Below are positions 33,094-46,542 of a stretch of 64,000 nucleotides of DNA, in pieces. How positions within the stretch are numbered: the stretch's first letter is position 1; the number at the start of each line of letters is the position of its first letter. The translations under genes were made by a program, and so were the position numbers. This DNA is from Apostichopus japonicus. Taxonomy: Eukaryota; Echinodermata; Holothuroidea; Aspidochirotida; Stichopodidae. The notes below the pieces were generated by a model, which saw nothing but the letters and a program-made list of their open reading frames with translations, ran no database searches and was not told the origin of the DNA. Where the stretch lies: assembly GCF_037975245.1 (NCBI RefSeq), contig NC_092569.1, positions 2,989,001 through 3,053,000 on the forward strand. The letters run 5' to 3'.

Positions 33094-33535
33094 GTGTCCC
33101 TTGACCCTCCTGCCTCCTTCATTCCCCTTCCTGCCTTCTTTATTCCCTGCCAAGTTCATTCCCCTTCCTGTCACTTCATTCCTCTTTCTGCTCCTTTACT
33201 CCCCAACCTGCCACTTCCATTTGCCTTCCTTATTATTCACTCCACAACCTGCCATTCATCCCCTTCCTATCCCTTCAATGCCTTCAATCCCTAATCTGCC
33301 ACTTCATTCCCCTTCCTGCCACTTAATTCCCCTTCCTACAAAGTGCTTAATTCCCCTTCCTGCCACTTCATACCCTTCCTGCTCCTTCACTCCCCAACCT
33401 GCCACTTTGTTCACCTTCCTTTCCCTTCCTGCAACTTCATTCTCCTTACTACCACTTCACTCCCCAACCTGCCACTTCATTCCCCTTCCTGCCACTTCAT
33501 TCCACTTCCTGCCCTTTCACTCCCCTTCCTGGCAT
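33094..33535. repeat. CT-rich minisatellite (CCTGCCACTTCATTCCCCTT-type)
   Basis: Degenerate repeats of about 20 bp built from CTTCATTCCCCTTCCTGCCA. They keep frames open and give Pro/Ser/His-rich open frames that are not genes. Confidence 0.88.
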
Positions 33536-33959
33536 CTGTAAACTAATGAGAACAAGTTTTGTCCTTCCATGAAAGATACAATTCATTATTACTTACAGCA
33601 TTTGGGAAACAATTTTAAAGAAATACTGTGAACTCCATGCTTCAATTGCATTTACCTACAGTATTAGTCAGCTACTCAAAAAGAGCAATATATATATATG
33701 CTAAAGTGTTCAGCTTATTGCAATATCATATATACTGTATGTACCTGTTGACAATGCATACAAAATTGATGAAAGACGAAAAAATGATGTTGAAAATTAT
33801 CCATGGGTTCCTGGCTAGTTATGTTAAGCTGCCAGAACATTTTTGGAAATAATATTTATAATTTCAAATGATAATAATTATAATAACAATAATTAGCATT
33901 TAAGCCAGGACTGGGCAGGTTATACAGTACAATATGGATCTTTTCAATAATTTCGTCTG

Positions 33960-34600
33960 ACAGAAGTCTTTCATAGCATACTTGAAATGTGAAATTATTG
34001 GAAATTTAGAACAGATACAGTGGCGGAGCGTCCATACAGTCCCACCCCCCCCCCCCCCGACGGACTCAAATGGACTGCTGGCGCCCTTTTCAGCTTTTTA
34101 CCACTTTTTACTTATTTGCGATTATTGACTTTTTTATTGTGCTCTCATCTACCTATTGACATTTGTCACATTTTGTTGGTATAATTTCCTGACAAAATGG
34201 CGATGACACCTATTTATTCTTCGTTCATCTGCAAATTAGCAAGGCCTGGAAAGGGTCATTTCTGGCGATCTAGGGAGTATCTTTACTCAAAAAATTGTCT
34301 GTACGTTCCGCGCCAACCTGTGGTGGCACTCCGCTTAGATAGTGTTGAAAGCGCCTCTACAGACCATTCTCGCCCACCCCCCCCCCCGACCAAAACCCCT
34401 ATCTCTGCCACTGAACAGATATATAAGTGGGTGAACCACACTCATATTATTCTAGTTTTAGAAGTATTCATGGCATATCAACAAATGCTTAGCACACTTG
34501 AATGGTGAAATTATAGGAAGTTTCAAACAGATATACTGTAAGTGGATGAACCACACTCATATTATTCTAGTTTTTGCCCTGTAGAAGTATCGTGTGGCAT
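33960..34600. repeat. Local duplications and a dispersed repeat copy
   Basis: A unit of about 118 bp with GTGAACCACACTCATATTAT, TCTAGTTTTAG and GGCATATCAACAAA is repeated at 34425 and 34540, with a weaker relative near 33965. Between them, 34238-34365 matches 49455-49570 (shared AAGGCCTGG, TGTACG and GGTGGC words), marking a dispersed family. Confidence 0.6.
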
Positions 34601-34924
34601 ATCAACAAAAGAATTCTGTTTCAAGTTGTCCTTTAACCACTCAACAATATGATCATCACTATCCACTCATTTTTTACCTGAACTTCCTGTTTCAAACAGT
34701 GTGTATTATTCTGTGGTAATCGGTTAATAGGTTACATCGTCAAGTTTAAACACTTTGAAAAACATTGACTAATATACTACACATTAAAGCCACGAGTACA
34801 ATAATTTGGAAAGTGAAACTGTATAAAAAAAAACAAGAAAAAACACCAAAAATCACAGACAATATGATGGCAACTGCTTCAACAGAAGGTCCTGTCTTCC
34901 TTTCCTGATTTCATTTTGTTTCAT

Positions 34925-35560
34925 TTTTTAGCTCATACCAGCATGCTGGTGTGAGCTATCGTTACAGTGCAGCGTCTATCACTCTATCACTCTATCCGTC
35001 AACAATTGGTAAAACCGCTGCCACTCGCACAGTGTTTGATGGAATTTCATGAAACTTGGACACAAGGACCATTGGGTATAGGGCCATCAGAGATGGTCCG
35101 AAATTTGGGGTCAAAGTTCACCTGTGGGCCGTAATGAGCCATTTTGTGGAAATATGCAAAATGCTTCTTCTCCTACAGATTCCATGGTACAATGTTGAGG
35201 GTTTGTCACGATAGTACTATGGAAGTTTTACCTTCAGGGTGTTCATGAATTTGAGATCAAAGATCAACTAGGGGTCTTTTGTGGCCCGGGCCGTGGCCCT
35301 ATATTTTCAAATTGCTCCTGTTCGTACAGTGTATGGCCAGTTATAATGAAACTTGGTCACAACGTTCCTCGGGATGAGAGTTACGAGGGGTGTTCGGAAA
35401 ATTGAGGTCAAATGTCATTTAGGGGGTCATCGGGGGTCATTCCTTGTAATATTTTCAAATATCTCAATCTCCTCAAGATTTTGATGGATCATATTCAAAA
35501 TTGAACTGATGATTGTTGGATTGAGTATGAATAAGGTGATGCCTAATAATTTTTGGTCAA
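34925..35560. repeat. Dispersed repeat with a palindromic end
   Basis: It begins with a near-perfect 28-bp palindrome (34930-34957, core CCAGCATGCTGG). Low-coding sequence follows, including CTCGCACAGTGTTTGATGGA, ATGAAACTTGGACACAAGGA and repeated GGGGTCA words. The type resembles repeats I have seen in marine invertebrate genomes beginning TTTAGCTCA. It shows internal similarity (35040-35110 versus 35330-35400). The family and mobility are unknown. Confidence 0.45.
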
Positions 35561-35625
35561 AAGTTAATTAATTACAATTAATCCCCATTGTTTAAAAAAA
35601 TCTGAGCCTTCACCTTTTGCAAAGC

Positions 35626-35822
35626 TCCTTTAATTTGTCTCCCAGTCTCTGCAGTGTTTGTTTACATTTGTGGTTAAGCTCTGCAGAGGCTGTTAGTGGA
35701 ATTAAAGCAGGACAGGGAGTTGTTATTAACTGCTGAACTGTAAGCATGAGAGCCCTATAGCCAATCAGCACTAGCCGATTCTTAGAAGTCTTTGAGTCTG
35801 AGGTATGTAGGCAGCCAGCCAA
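35626..35822 (-). other. Weak exon candidate
   Basis: A minus-strand open stretch ends AACTTTGCAAAAG|GTGAAGG-like (donor) and is preceded by ACCTCAG (acceptor-like) near 35800. The predicted peptide ends in a helical-looking HKCKQTLQRLGDKLKELCK. No ATG and no recognised family. Confidence 0.15.
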
Positions 35823-35839
35823 AATTTTGGCAAGGAGTG

Positions 35840-38800
35840 CTTCAGGTCTGCTCAGGTAGAAGGGAGAAAGTGTAATAGGGTAGGTCAGTGGTATTGTTTG
35901 AGAGAATGGGTAAAATAGGATTTAAAGGGGGAAAAATAGGAATTATAGCCAGTGGTGTGGCCAGGATTCTGCTAACGGAGGGGGGGGGTGGGTGTTATTC
36001 CTCATGGGCCCAAAATTGGTGGAATCTGAAAAATGGCCTGAAATTTGGTGGGCCATAAAGTTTTGTTAGCCCTGCATTTTTAAGCTCGAAAAGGTACAGT
36101 ATGAGCTTCTGCACCATTGGTGCTCTAGTTTTTTCTTTGTTGCCAGAAAATCTTGAAAATTGAAAACAGAAGTATGTGACAACAATACTTGCATCAATTG
36201 TGCTGTTTAAAGTGGTACTGTATGTAATTAGTACATCAAGAGGCAGTTATGTTGAAAACTTACCTGCACTTTTTTTTTTTAAAGTTCAACGTCTTCTTTA
36301 AAGTAACTTGATAATAGTAAAAAAAACAAACAATTGCCCTTGAAATTTATAAAAAAAAACATTCATCTATGTACAGGTTGGTATACCAGTCCCTTTGTTG
36401 ACAAACTGTCTTCTACTGTATGTACACTGTTCTATAAAAGGTGTGTATGTGTTATGCTACGCCATCAAATTCCCTCGCGCTCGCATGCGGAATGTTTAGA
36501 TCTGTAGAAGACATGCCAAAGATGAAAGATGAAATGTTTATTTAGATCTATTGCAAATTTGAACTTGCTTTAACTTAATTCTTCATTTTCGTTAATAAAC
36601 AGATTATCGTTTTATCCCTGCAGTACTGTGTACTCAGGTTTAGCAAAGCGTACGGTATGATTCTCTCGCTGCGTATGTCATCCAATGCCCCGAGGCATGC
36701 GGACATCTCTGGAATCTATGTTTGCTTCATTTACTATCAACCTGATTAAATAGAGTGATTCATTCCCTGTGAATCGAATTCCTTCAAACAAGAAAGAAAG
36801 AAAAAGAAAGAAAAAAAGAGAAGAGAATGTAATATTTCAGGTTGAAAAGGCCAAAATGAGAAAATGGAAAAATGCGGGCAGATTTTGTGTGAGATTTGTG
36901 GTTTTAAAAGTAGGTATAAAATGGAAATGACTAAGTACTGTGGTTGTACCTGTATGTACAGACTACAGTCCAGCTGGTCTCTGAATATTTAGATATTTTA
37001 TGTTATTATTATATCAGCTAGAGTCACAAAATTTGATAGAACTATACAGTAATCTATGCATCACTGAATTAAAGCGCATCGGTTCTCTTAAATTATCAAA
37101 TATGCTTCAAGAAGTAAATATCTGTCTTATCTCATCATAGCAGAGCTATTGTCGTTCACCCCCCCAAAGGAAAAGCAGATTAGATTTATTATCGATGGTA
37201 CATCATGTCTGCTTGTCAAGTCTCTTGTGAGTTGAGGAGGAAGTATGCACAGATATTTTGTGTTCGGATATCTTCAGTCTGGGACCTTACATTTTATCAT
37301 GAGTCCGTTATTGAGTCGGTTAACTTTGATTACTTGGTTAACAGTTATATGTCAGCCCTACAGTATCCAAGGTGGATATGTGGTCCAAGTATCACAAATA
37401 CACATTACAGAAAGAGGAAGGAAAATATTTATGATATATTATATATTTATTAGCATAAATGTTGATGCATATCATAACAACAATATAGATAAAAAACAAA
37501 AGAACACATATACAGTCTAGGCTACTGCCATCAGTGCCATGTAATACTTTTGTTTAGTAGTTAAATAAGTGGCATGTTGATTGAGTGATAAAGCAGTAAT
37601 TTGGAAGTCTGTTTGTTGTCAATTTTCGAAGGTTTGCAATGACCAATTAGGCTTTCCAGTTGAGCTCTCTTGTAAATTGACATAGCGACAAAGTTAAATA
37701 TGTACACTTGGAGTAAAAAAAAAAACCAAAACTGCTGTAAGGCTCTGGAAAATAACAGTCAAAAGAAAGAATGCAATGTAGTGAGGATGAAGGTAAAATT
37801 AACTCAGCTTCTTTCTTGGCAAAATGACAATAAAAAGAACATTTGCTGTCAAACCACCCCATCCCACCCTGCCCTGCCCTGCCCCAGCCCAATCCCACCC
37901 CATCCCACTACCTCACCACCCCACCCCTTCCCAATAGAAGAAAAACAGGAAAGAAAGTAAATTAGGAATAGGAACTTGAAGAAACATTATAGACGTGCAC
38001 GAAAAAAAGGAACAAAAGGCAAAAAAGGGAATAAAAAAACTATGACATTTAAAATGTGATTATGATAGAGTACTTAGTTAAAGACAGGGCTCTAGATACT
38101 TGTTACTTTCAAATTTTGCTGCGCAGGATTGAATTAAAAGTTAAAAAAAAATGTAATTGATTAATTATTTAATTAATGCATAATTTCTCATTGGCTGTAC
38201 AATGTTTCCCTGTCAGCCTGTCCTTACTCAAATGTTTACTTTATCTGAAGAGGGATTCTGCAAATCCATCAGGCAAAGCTACTATAGGTCTTGATCGGAA
38301 TCATCGTTGGTAAAGTTCCGGTAAAATATTCTCTCCGCGATATATTTATCGCTGGACAGTACTATATCCACAACATGTATAAATTGCTTGTAAGTTATTC
38401 ATATCAGGCTCTACAGCATTTAAACCTCCCTTGTTTGTTTCAACCAGTAAAATTGTCCAAAAACACTGCATGTGGGTACATAATAATTTGTTTGGATCTA
38501 TAGCTTCAGGAACAGCTGTGTATATAATACTTCACTTGTCAAGTTTCTGTCAAATTGTAAACATTAAGAAATTAATTGTGTATGTTTTTACATTAGCATA
38601 TGGAGTAAAATTTGAGGTTTAACAGCCTTGTGCACCGTAGATGATGCTAAGGACCCTGGCAGCTCACAAATTACTTAGTATCTTTGCATATATATTGCAA
38701 TTTGCATGACAAGTGAGATCATTTGGCAGAGTGTTATTGTTGAGTTATCCACCAGATGAACTATATCCTGAACATAACAAATATCTATATCTGTGTTCGT

Positions 38801-40750
38801 ATATATACATGTGTGTGTGTGTGTGATTGTAATTAGTTTTAAATGGAACCGTACTAAGTTACAGTACCAATGTGTGTACCAGCAGTCATGTACACTAATT
38901 AATATTGATTTGGAAATTTATATTGTACTACATATATATGTGTAGGCCTACCTTTGTGCATGTACAAGTTAATATTGATTTGGATATTGTACTACATACA
39001 ACATGTACCTTTGTGCACAATGTAATATTGACCTGATTAAGAACAAAGTTCTGGTGGGTTATCAGTCCTACTGATTTGATTGTGATACACTATTGTCTAT
39101 TAGAGATCAGACCAGGTTTCCAAATACATGTGTATACTACACATTTGTCATACACATATAAAATGTACATTAACATGCAGTTGAGTGTACAAAGTCAAGT
39201 TGTCATTATGGATCTAAAAAATGACTCAGGATTCTTCTCAAGGAAATTACCAAATTTATTTTGAATTCATGCAAAGTCATCATGAGGTCATGAAGACTGC
39301 TAATAATGAAGAGTGCAAGATATAATCATCCCTCATGCGTCAGTCGTAGCGTCAGGCCTCGCAATATTTAGATCTGATTCGTAATACCCTAGCTGTTACA
39401 GGCTACTTCAACAAGCCTCGTGTAAACATTGGCTAAATCCATCTTGAATTAGCATGTATCGTAAACAGACCAGACAGATATAGTCACTGGTTTAGAACAA
39501 TACTCTCGTTTAATACTGACTCACGGGAGACTTTTTGTCATACCAGCTTTTCTTATATTTTTTGTTATCCTTCTGACGAAGTGACTCATTGGTCTCTCTC
39601 ACAATGACGAAGTCGCTTGGTTTTTTATATACCTTCCGTAATACAGTTTCCAACCAGACCTCTTATATTGATTAAGTTCACCACGGAATAATGTGTCGAT
39701 CCCAATTTGATAGTTTCCTAAAGAGGTGGTGGATTCAAGCTTAAATTGGTTTTGAAACTCTCTCTAGCTCTTTGCTTCAACAAAGATTTTTGTTTTATAA
39801 CTCGGCAGGGTGTCTTTCCAAGAATTTTGCGAAGGCAAGAAGGCAAATTAGTGATTATACAGTAATAATAACTACTTAGTAATAAATGGCCCCCAGCCAT
39901 TTGGTGACAAATTGTGTACTGTTATGGTACAGTACTGTAACTGTAAAGTTTGTGTAGCTATCATTTTGTACAGTCGTTTTTGCAATTTGATGTCATTATA
40001 TATCGAGTTAGATGCCTTCGGTCAATTTCTGTTTCTCTTGAACTGATTGCAAATACTGTGCATTTACCAGTTTTATTGTAAAGTAGATGTAGTATATTGA
40101 AATATAATTGGATTTGCAGTATAAATGCTAAATATGCTAGAATGATGAATAATGGTCAGGGGCATATATAGTGTTCAATTTCCAATATATTATTACACTG
40201 CAGACATCTATATGAACATTCATTAAAATATAAAATAAGTTTAATTTTCAAATCCTCCAAAAAGTTATACTGTACTACTGAAAACTTTTAGCAATTTCCT
40301 TCATCACAAGTTCTGCTAATGCCTTATAAGTTACTGCATGTAACTAAATGAATGACCTTGGTATCCCAAGGTCACACCAGGGCTGCAGGAAGTTTGAAAT
40401 CCATCCAAACCATGATACTGCCATATCCTCCTCTCCCCCCCCCCTCCCCACTCCCACCCAACCCCGTCCCACATTCAAAACTTGGCATCTTCTTTAGACA
40501 GCTGATTAAGTGAAGCAAGAAGATGCATCGCTTTAAAGCTCATTACTGTTTATCCCAAAGTTTAGCACGCTCAAAATTGCTAGAAGTTTTCAAACGCAGT
40601 CTCCTAGAGGCTCAGGTCCTGAAAATTATTTCCAGCCATTGAGGAGTATTAAAATTAGCCCATTAGACATCTAAAATGTGGGTAACTGCTTTTACTGTGG
40701 TGGTAAAGTACTTTGAGTATGGGTGACCATACATATTTGACCTTCTACAA
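35840..40750. other. Gene-poor intergenic stretch
   Basis: No convincing exon. Holds poly-G/poly-C runs (35979, 40433), a C-rich CCCTGCCCTG tract (37855-37930), a GAAA-rich run (36788-36828), and a partial duplication of an 80-bp unit with TTAATATTGATTTGG at 38900-39020. Short open frames in it begin with non-ATG codons or are AT-rich noise. Confidence 0.4.
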
Positions 40751-40969
40751 ATATCTGGGAGCAACAGGAGTGGCCTTTAAAGGGTGTGAAGACTCGCGCA
40801 AAAAGAAGCGTCTAATGCCGGTAATCTGACCTAGTTTCGAATGTGGTGTAACAGAAGTGTAAGACACCACCATCAATCCCAGAAAATACACACAAAGCTT
40901 GCTACCGTCGGTAATTAGACACTAGTGTACAGTCAGTACATACAGCACAGTGTAGAAACGATACAGCGA

Positions 40970-41002
40970 TGGACATCTCAGGTCCAGCTAAAGATAACAA
41001 GG
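40970..41002 (+). other. Possible first coding exon (very weak)
   Basis: Within a locally CpG-richer patch (40780-41110), ATG 40970 opens MDISGPAKDNK and is followed by the donor-like AACAAG|GTATCA. A second ATG at 41084, after a CTTTTCAG acceptor-like sequence, opens only 14 codons. No family is recognised. Confidence 0.12.
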
Positions 41003-42967
41003 TATCACGATTCATTACTGTCTGCATTTTGTAGCGACACGAACAAAACGTCACTTGCAAGCAACAGAAAGTTAACTTTTCAGATGGCCGCACGCGGTTT
41101 GGGGCGAGTCTTCAATGCCTTTAATTGATAGTACTTAATTGTAGCAATGATCTGCTGTCACAACATGATGTTCAGTAAATGCTATGATTAAGATATTAAT
41201 CCAACTGTCTACAACAATGACGATGACGACATTGACGACAATAAAAAGAATAACATATAGATGTAAATGACATTTCATATTAAAATTTTAACCTTTTCTG
41301 GCCATTTTAACATACATATAGATTACGCTAATCCCGAATTTTTAATCCCTGTATTTTCCTTTTAATTCCTTGTGGTCTTGCCTGTCTCAAGACAATGGTC
41401 TGATTTGTTTAAAAGATACTTTAATTAATTCACCAACATGCTTGTCATATTCCCATGGTGCACATTTTCTGTCATTGTTTTGATTTCCTCAACAAATGAG
41501 TAAGAAACCCTAATTAATTATACATCCTTTGGGACGGGCATCAGTTATATCATCTATTCCTTCCCGGGCCTTGGAAAAATATTTGCTTCTTTTTATTGAT
41601 GATAAATTCACCCATCCGACGATTGAAAATACCAGATGTGATTGTACACAGGTACTGTAGGTATGTTGGCTTTGTATATATATATCTGCAGTATGTGTCG
41701 GTGCCCAAACATGGCAATGGGATTTAGGGCGCTCTTTATACAAGCTGAGGAAAAATTTATCTCCATATGCCATTGGCCTCTACCTCTACCCTCATTGGAT
41801 GGGATTTGCCCGTAGCCGTACGTCTCGTTGACAAGGTTTAATTTGGTGGCATGTCTTCAAACTCCTGTCGCCAGCCAGGGGCTTGGTAATGTCGTTAGCA
41901 AATGGAATGGTAGGTATGGATTGTATCAACTCCCATGTTCATCATCGTGGACGAGAATTGTGATATATATGCTTCGGAGTGTCGAGACTGGAAAATTTAG
42001 GGTATTGAATTTCAATTAAAAGGCAAGATTGAGAAGATTAAAGATTTTTTATTCTTCACAGCTACTGCTGATGATGAAGGCAAAGAAACCATTTTGATGT
42101 AAAGGTTTGAAAACTTAACAGTGGATAAGAGATGCCTTCAGATGTTGAGATTTTGTACAGGAGGGAATATAGACTTTCAGCTTTTCTGTAGTATCACCGA
42201 AACAGACAAAGTCCTGTACATGTATATATCTGAATTAAATTGATATAATCAGCTCTGTACAGTAGGTATGTTGACAGAAAAATTCAAAGGTGTCCAGGGG
42301 TTGATATTTGCCAATGTTTCACTGTAAATGATAGTTCAACCCAAATGGAAAAAAAAATGAACAAAAAAATGAAAACAAAAAAGGAAAGAAAAAATTGCAA
42401 AAAAATGCAAATGTTAATATCAAATAAATTAGAAATTTTTTGTTGACCCCATTTTGTAACTTGGTGTCAGGGTGTCCTTGCTTGGAATCTGAATGTGGCT
42501 AGTAACAGTACCATGGTGTCGTAAAGTGTTGAGTTTTAATTTTATTTATTAATTAGTTTATTACTTGTCACATGAAGTGACTGCAATAAACGAACAAAAG
42601 TTTGTTTCCAATCGAGGATAATATTAACATTGGAAACTAAAGGAGCAAGTTCTGTAAAACCAGCCACTTTAATGGGACTTAAAAGGGACTTCAAAGAGAC
42701 AGACAAATTTGGCAAATAAAATTTTCCTGAGAGATCTACAAAAGAGTATACTTTGTCGATCGCGATGACAAAACACGTACAGAATTTGAATCAGCAGACT
42801 CAAGTGGCAAGATATAATTTTGTAATATTATGGATGGATTTGATTTTTGAATCCAGATAATCCAGAAGCTGGATTAAGGAGGTCCAGATAATCCAGGATA
42901 TAATTTTTTTCCAGTAAATTCCAATTTGTAACATTTGAACCGAAAATGATTAGTAAAAAATACCAAA

Positions 42968-43390
42968 TTACTGACTTTTCAGCCGTTTTCTCAGCTGGGT
43001 TCTAAATTTAGATGTTTGTCGATCAATCCTTCGATATCGTATTTGAAGAGAATCGGTAACCCCTGGATGATTACTCATGTTGTCAAGGCTGTTGAACTTT
43101 CTGCTCCGTCGTCTACTGGAGACAGCGTTCTGCGAGAGGAAACTTGAGAGGCGAGTGTTCTTATTTGAGATGATGCTCGTGGAGCCAGAGGCTTTTTCGG
43201 AGGACGGAAGTCTTCTGGTGCCTTGCTCTTTTTTTATCTTCCTGTAATGTGTGACGTTCGTCTTCCCAAACTGTTCGGAAGGATCAAGACTTAAAACCGA
43301 AGGAACAATTTGTTCATTTACACTGTACATTGTAACATGTTTACATATTCGGAACATACATCCTTGGGCCACATAATAACAGAGATAATC
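42968..43390 (-). CDS. Orphan 141-codon open frame, unassigned
   Basis: From the first in-frame ATG (minus strand, about 43390) to the stop at 42968. The product is basic and Ser/Arg-rich (SSRRRSRKFNSLDNMSNHPG, TQLRKRLKSQ), with a Cys/Tyr-containing N-terminal part. Base composition is less AT-rich than the flanks, which favours real coding or a first or last exon. The frame stays open upstream to 43438. It lies 100 bases from a recently amplified satellite. I do not recognise the family; a chance frame remains possible. Confidence 0.3.
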   Translation of the reverse strand, partial: DYLCYYVAQGCMFRICKHVTMYSVNEQIVPSVLSLDPSEQFGKTNVTHYRKIKKEQGTRRLPSSEKASGSTSIISNKNTRLSSFLSQNAVSSRRRSRKFNSLDNMSNHPGVTDSLQIRYRRIDRQTSKFRTQLRKRLKSQ

Positions 43391-43491
43391 CATTCTTGTC
43401 GAGACTGTAGCGGAGGAAAACCGCTCGAGGGCCAACACTCGATATTGTCAAGGACCGTCGTGAATATCTGGTATTCTAAATTTGGCTCCGG

Positions 43492-44742
43492 AAGTTATTT
43501 AATGTAAAGAGTGGAATCAGACCCGTTAGTGCAATGTACACACTGCTACTCTTTGGACGGTCACACAAGACAGTGACTAGATTGGTATGGATGTATTTGG
43601 CCGAATCTTTGAGCTAAGATGATGAATATATGTAAAAAGGAGAAGAGGGATAAGGGTCTCAAAATATTCACAAAATACATCCAAATTAATTCTGAAGGGG
43701 GAGGGGGGGGGGGGGGATTTACCGCATGGTATCTGAGAATTAAGTAAGTTATTTAATGTAAAGAGTGGAATCAGACCCGTTAGTGCAATGTACACACTGC
43801 TACTCTTTGGACGGTCACACAAGACAGTGACTAGATTGGTATGGATGTATTTGGCCGAATCTTTGAGCTAAGATGATGAATATATGTAAAAAGGAGAAGA
43901 GGGATAAGGGTCTCAAAATATTCACAAAATACATCCAAATTAATTCTGAAGGGGGGGGGGGGGGATTTACCGCATGGTATCTGAGAATTAAGTAAGTTAT
44001 TTAATGTAAAGAGTGAAATCAGACCCGTTAGTGCAATGTACACACTGCTACTCTTTGGACGGTCACACAAGACAGTGACTAGATTGGTATGGATGTATTT
44101 GGCCGAATCTTTGAGCTAAGATGATGAATATATGTAAAAAGGAGATGAGGGATAAGGGTCTCAAAATATTCACAAAATACATCCAAATTAATTCTGAAGG
44201 GGGAGGGGGGGGGGGATTTACCGCATGGTATCTGAGAATTAAGTAAGTTATTTAATGTAAAGAGTGAAATCAGACCCGTTAGTGCAATGTACACACTGCT
44301 ACTCTTTGGACGGTCACACAAGACAGTGACTAGATTGGTATGGATGTATTTGGCCGAATCTTTGAGCTAAGATGATGAATATATGTAAAAAGGAGATGAG
44401 GGATAAGGGTCTCAAAATATTCACAAAATACATCCAAATTAATTCTGAAGGGGGAGGGGGGGGGGGATTTACCGCATGGTATCTGAGAATTAAGTAAGTT
44501 ATTTAATGTAAAGAGTGAAATCAGACCCGTTAGTGCAATGTACACACTGCTACTCTTTGGTCGGTCACACAAAACAGTGACTAGATTGGTATGGATGTAT
44601 TTGGCCGAATCTTTGAGCTAAGATGATGAATATATGTAAAAAGGAGATGAGGGATAAGGGTCTCAAAATATTCACAAAATACATCCAAATTAATTCTGAA
44701 GGGGGAGGGGGGGGGGGATTTACCGCATGGTATCTGAGAATA
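43492..44742. repeat. About 251-bp satellite, 5 nearly identical copies
   Basis: Units start AAGTTATTTAATGTAAAGAG at 43492, 43746, 43994, 44245 and 44496 (periods 254, 248, 251, 251). Length differences come almost entirely from the poly-G tract in each unit. Outside it, copies differ by only a few bases, implying recent amplification. The repeated 80-codon minus-strand frame is a by-product. Confidence 0.96.
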
Positions 44743-44759
44743 CTGAGCATAGACATTAT

Positions 44760-46540
44760 TTAGTAAACCTCAGTTAATCCCTGATTTATACCTCGCCGTG
44801 ATGCATTCAGTCGAAAAAAAAAAAATTGGGGTCTACTAGTAGATGATGTGGACATTGTCTGTGCTTGCAGTAGGATCCTGTATAGTCACTTTGCAAAGCT
44901 AATGGATGAATGTCCTTTCTAAGGAAAACAGTGTTAATGATGATCTCTCTGATTTTGCTCTTTGGTTTAGTTTTATTACTTCAACTAAGTAGCATGTGGT
45001 TTTAAATGATGGTTTGATCAGATTCGGCCAGAATGAGATTTATACTTCAAGAGGACTTGGATTAAAAATATTCAAAGCAATGAAAAATTGCAGTTTCAAA
45101 GTGAACAACACATCAGTGTGCAAAGTAAAGGAACACACAAATCTAACCACTATAATTTACAGTAAATGATCTTCTCTCTGCTGAAAATGAAGTCCCAAAC
45201 ACAATTACAGTATCCTTGAAAAAGGAGAGGAGAACTACTGTATATTGCTTCCCAGCTACTGTATGTCATTTTCAAGTGGACAAGTTTCTGCAAAGGAAAT
45301 TAACAGAAAGGAATTTGGACATGATTGCATGCACAAATCGGATGGGAGCTAGACTAAATAGTAATTTCAAACTGTTTGCAAGGAATTAGCTTGTGAAAGA
45401 AGTTGAGTCTGAACATTGTCGTTTGTTCCCCCAATAGAAGGAAAGGGGTGGCAGTATTGTTAATTCACAATTATAGCTGCGAATTGAGGGAGATGAATAA
45501 TGGCTAATCTATTAGTGTGAGTTTTGGTAAAATGTTAGTCTTGATAAGTCAAAAGTTTAAAAAGGGAAAGAGAAAAATTAGAGCACAAGTATATAATGAT
45601 TCTTACGGTGTCTATTGAGGTTTTTTATTTAAAGATATTCCCCTTTAAAACTATACTAACTCTTAAGGAATGCTTCCCCTAAGACTAAAGAGACGATGTC
45701 TGTCTGCTGCTCATTGCGACCCTCAATGTTAATGTTAAACCAAGGTTTTATAAAAATCTAATAACTCAGCTCAAAAATATTCTTTTTTATCTTTATAAAA
45801 ACAGAGCATCCTGGCATGACCTTCAAATTGATTTGTCCTTGACAAAATTTGTAATGTACGTGTAAACATGTATGTCATTTGAGGCCATAAACGTGTTAAA
45901 TGTTTCCATGTTGTGTTTGGTCTTGTATCTGAGGAACTGGCCTACAGTAATGGTCTGCAGTGTTATTAAACTAAATACTGTAGTCTACAGTCACTTCAAT
46001 TGATGAACATCATTTTGCTTCAAAAGGTCATTTTGCTGTGTTTTCATGGTCTGCAATATATTAAATTTAGTTTTGTGCCTAAAGTCATGCTTCAAGGAAA
46101 CTCCTTAAATTAAAACATGGGATATGTTAACAGTGCACATCTGTGACAAATGTACAGCTTCTATGTACATGTGTTATAGTAGTATTGATTGAGAGAATGT
46201 GTGCTTGTACATTACCCAGTGTGTTTATATATACTTCATGTGAGTACAAAGGAGTCATACTTGATCTCATTAAGTGCTTCATGAGGTATCTGCGTTAAAT
46301 AATTGGGTCAAGTATAAAGGTGACATTGTTCATCAGCTGTGTTTCTTTTTGTTGTAATAGTATTGAAAAGGAAGTGATCAATATTTTAATTTGAACAGTT
46401 CACAACGCTACTTTTGTTTTGTTATGGCAGGAAAAATGTATGTATGTGGAAACAACCATAGGAGCGAGTCATTTCTGTTTGTTTTTGTGCTAAGTGAATG
46501 GACCTTGACTCATTCATATCATCAGGAATCTATATATATC
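44760..46540. other. Gene-poor intergenic stretch
   Basis: AT-rich, with no exon, RNA gene or long repeat recognised. Confidence 0.4.
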
Positions 46541-46542
46541 GG

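Noticed and set aside
33094-33546. Proline/serine/histidine-rich proteins
   Set aside because: They come from a CT-rich minisatellite open in several frames.
43577-44756. Five tandem 80-codon genes
   Set aside because: They repeat with the satellite period, span the variable poly-G tract (poly-Pro) and resemble no protein family.
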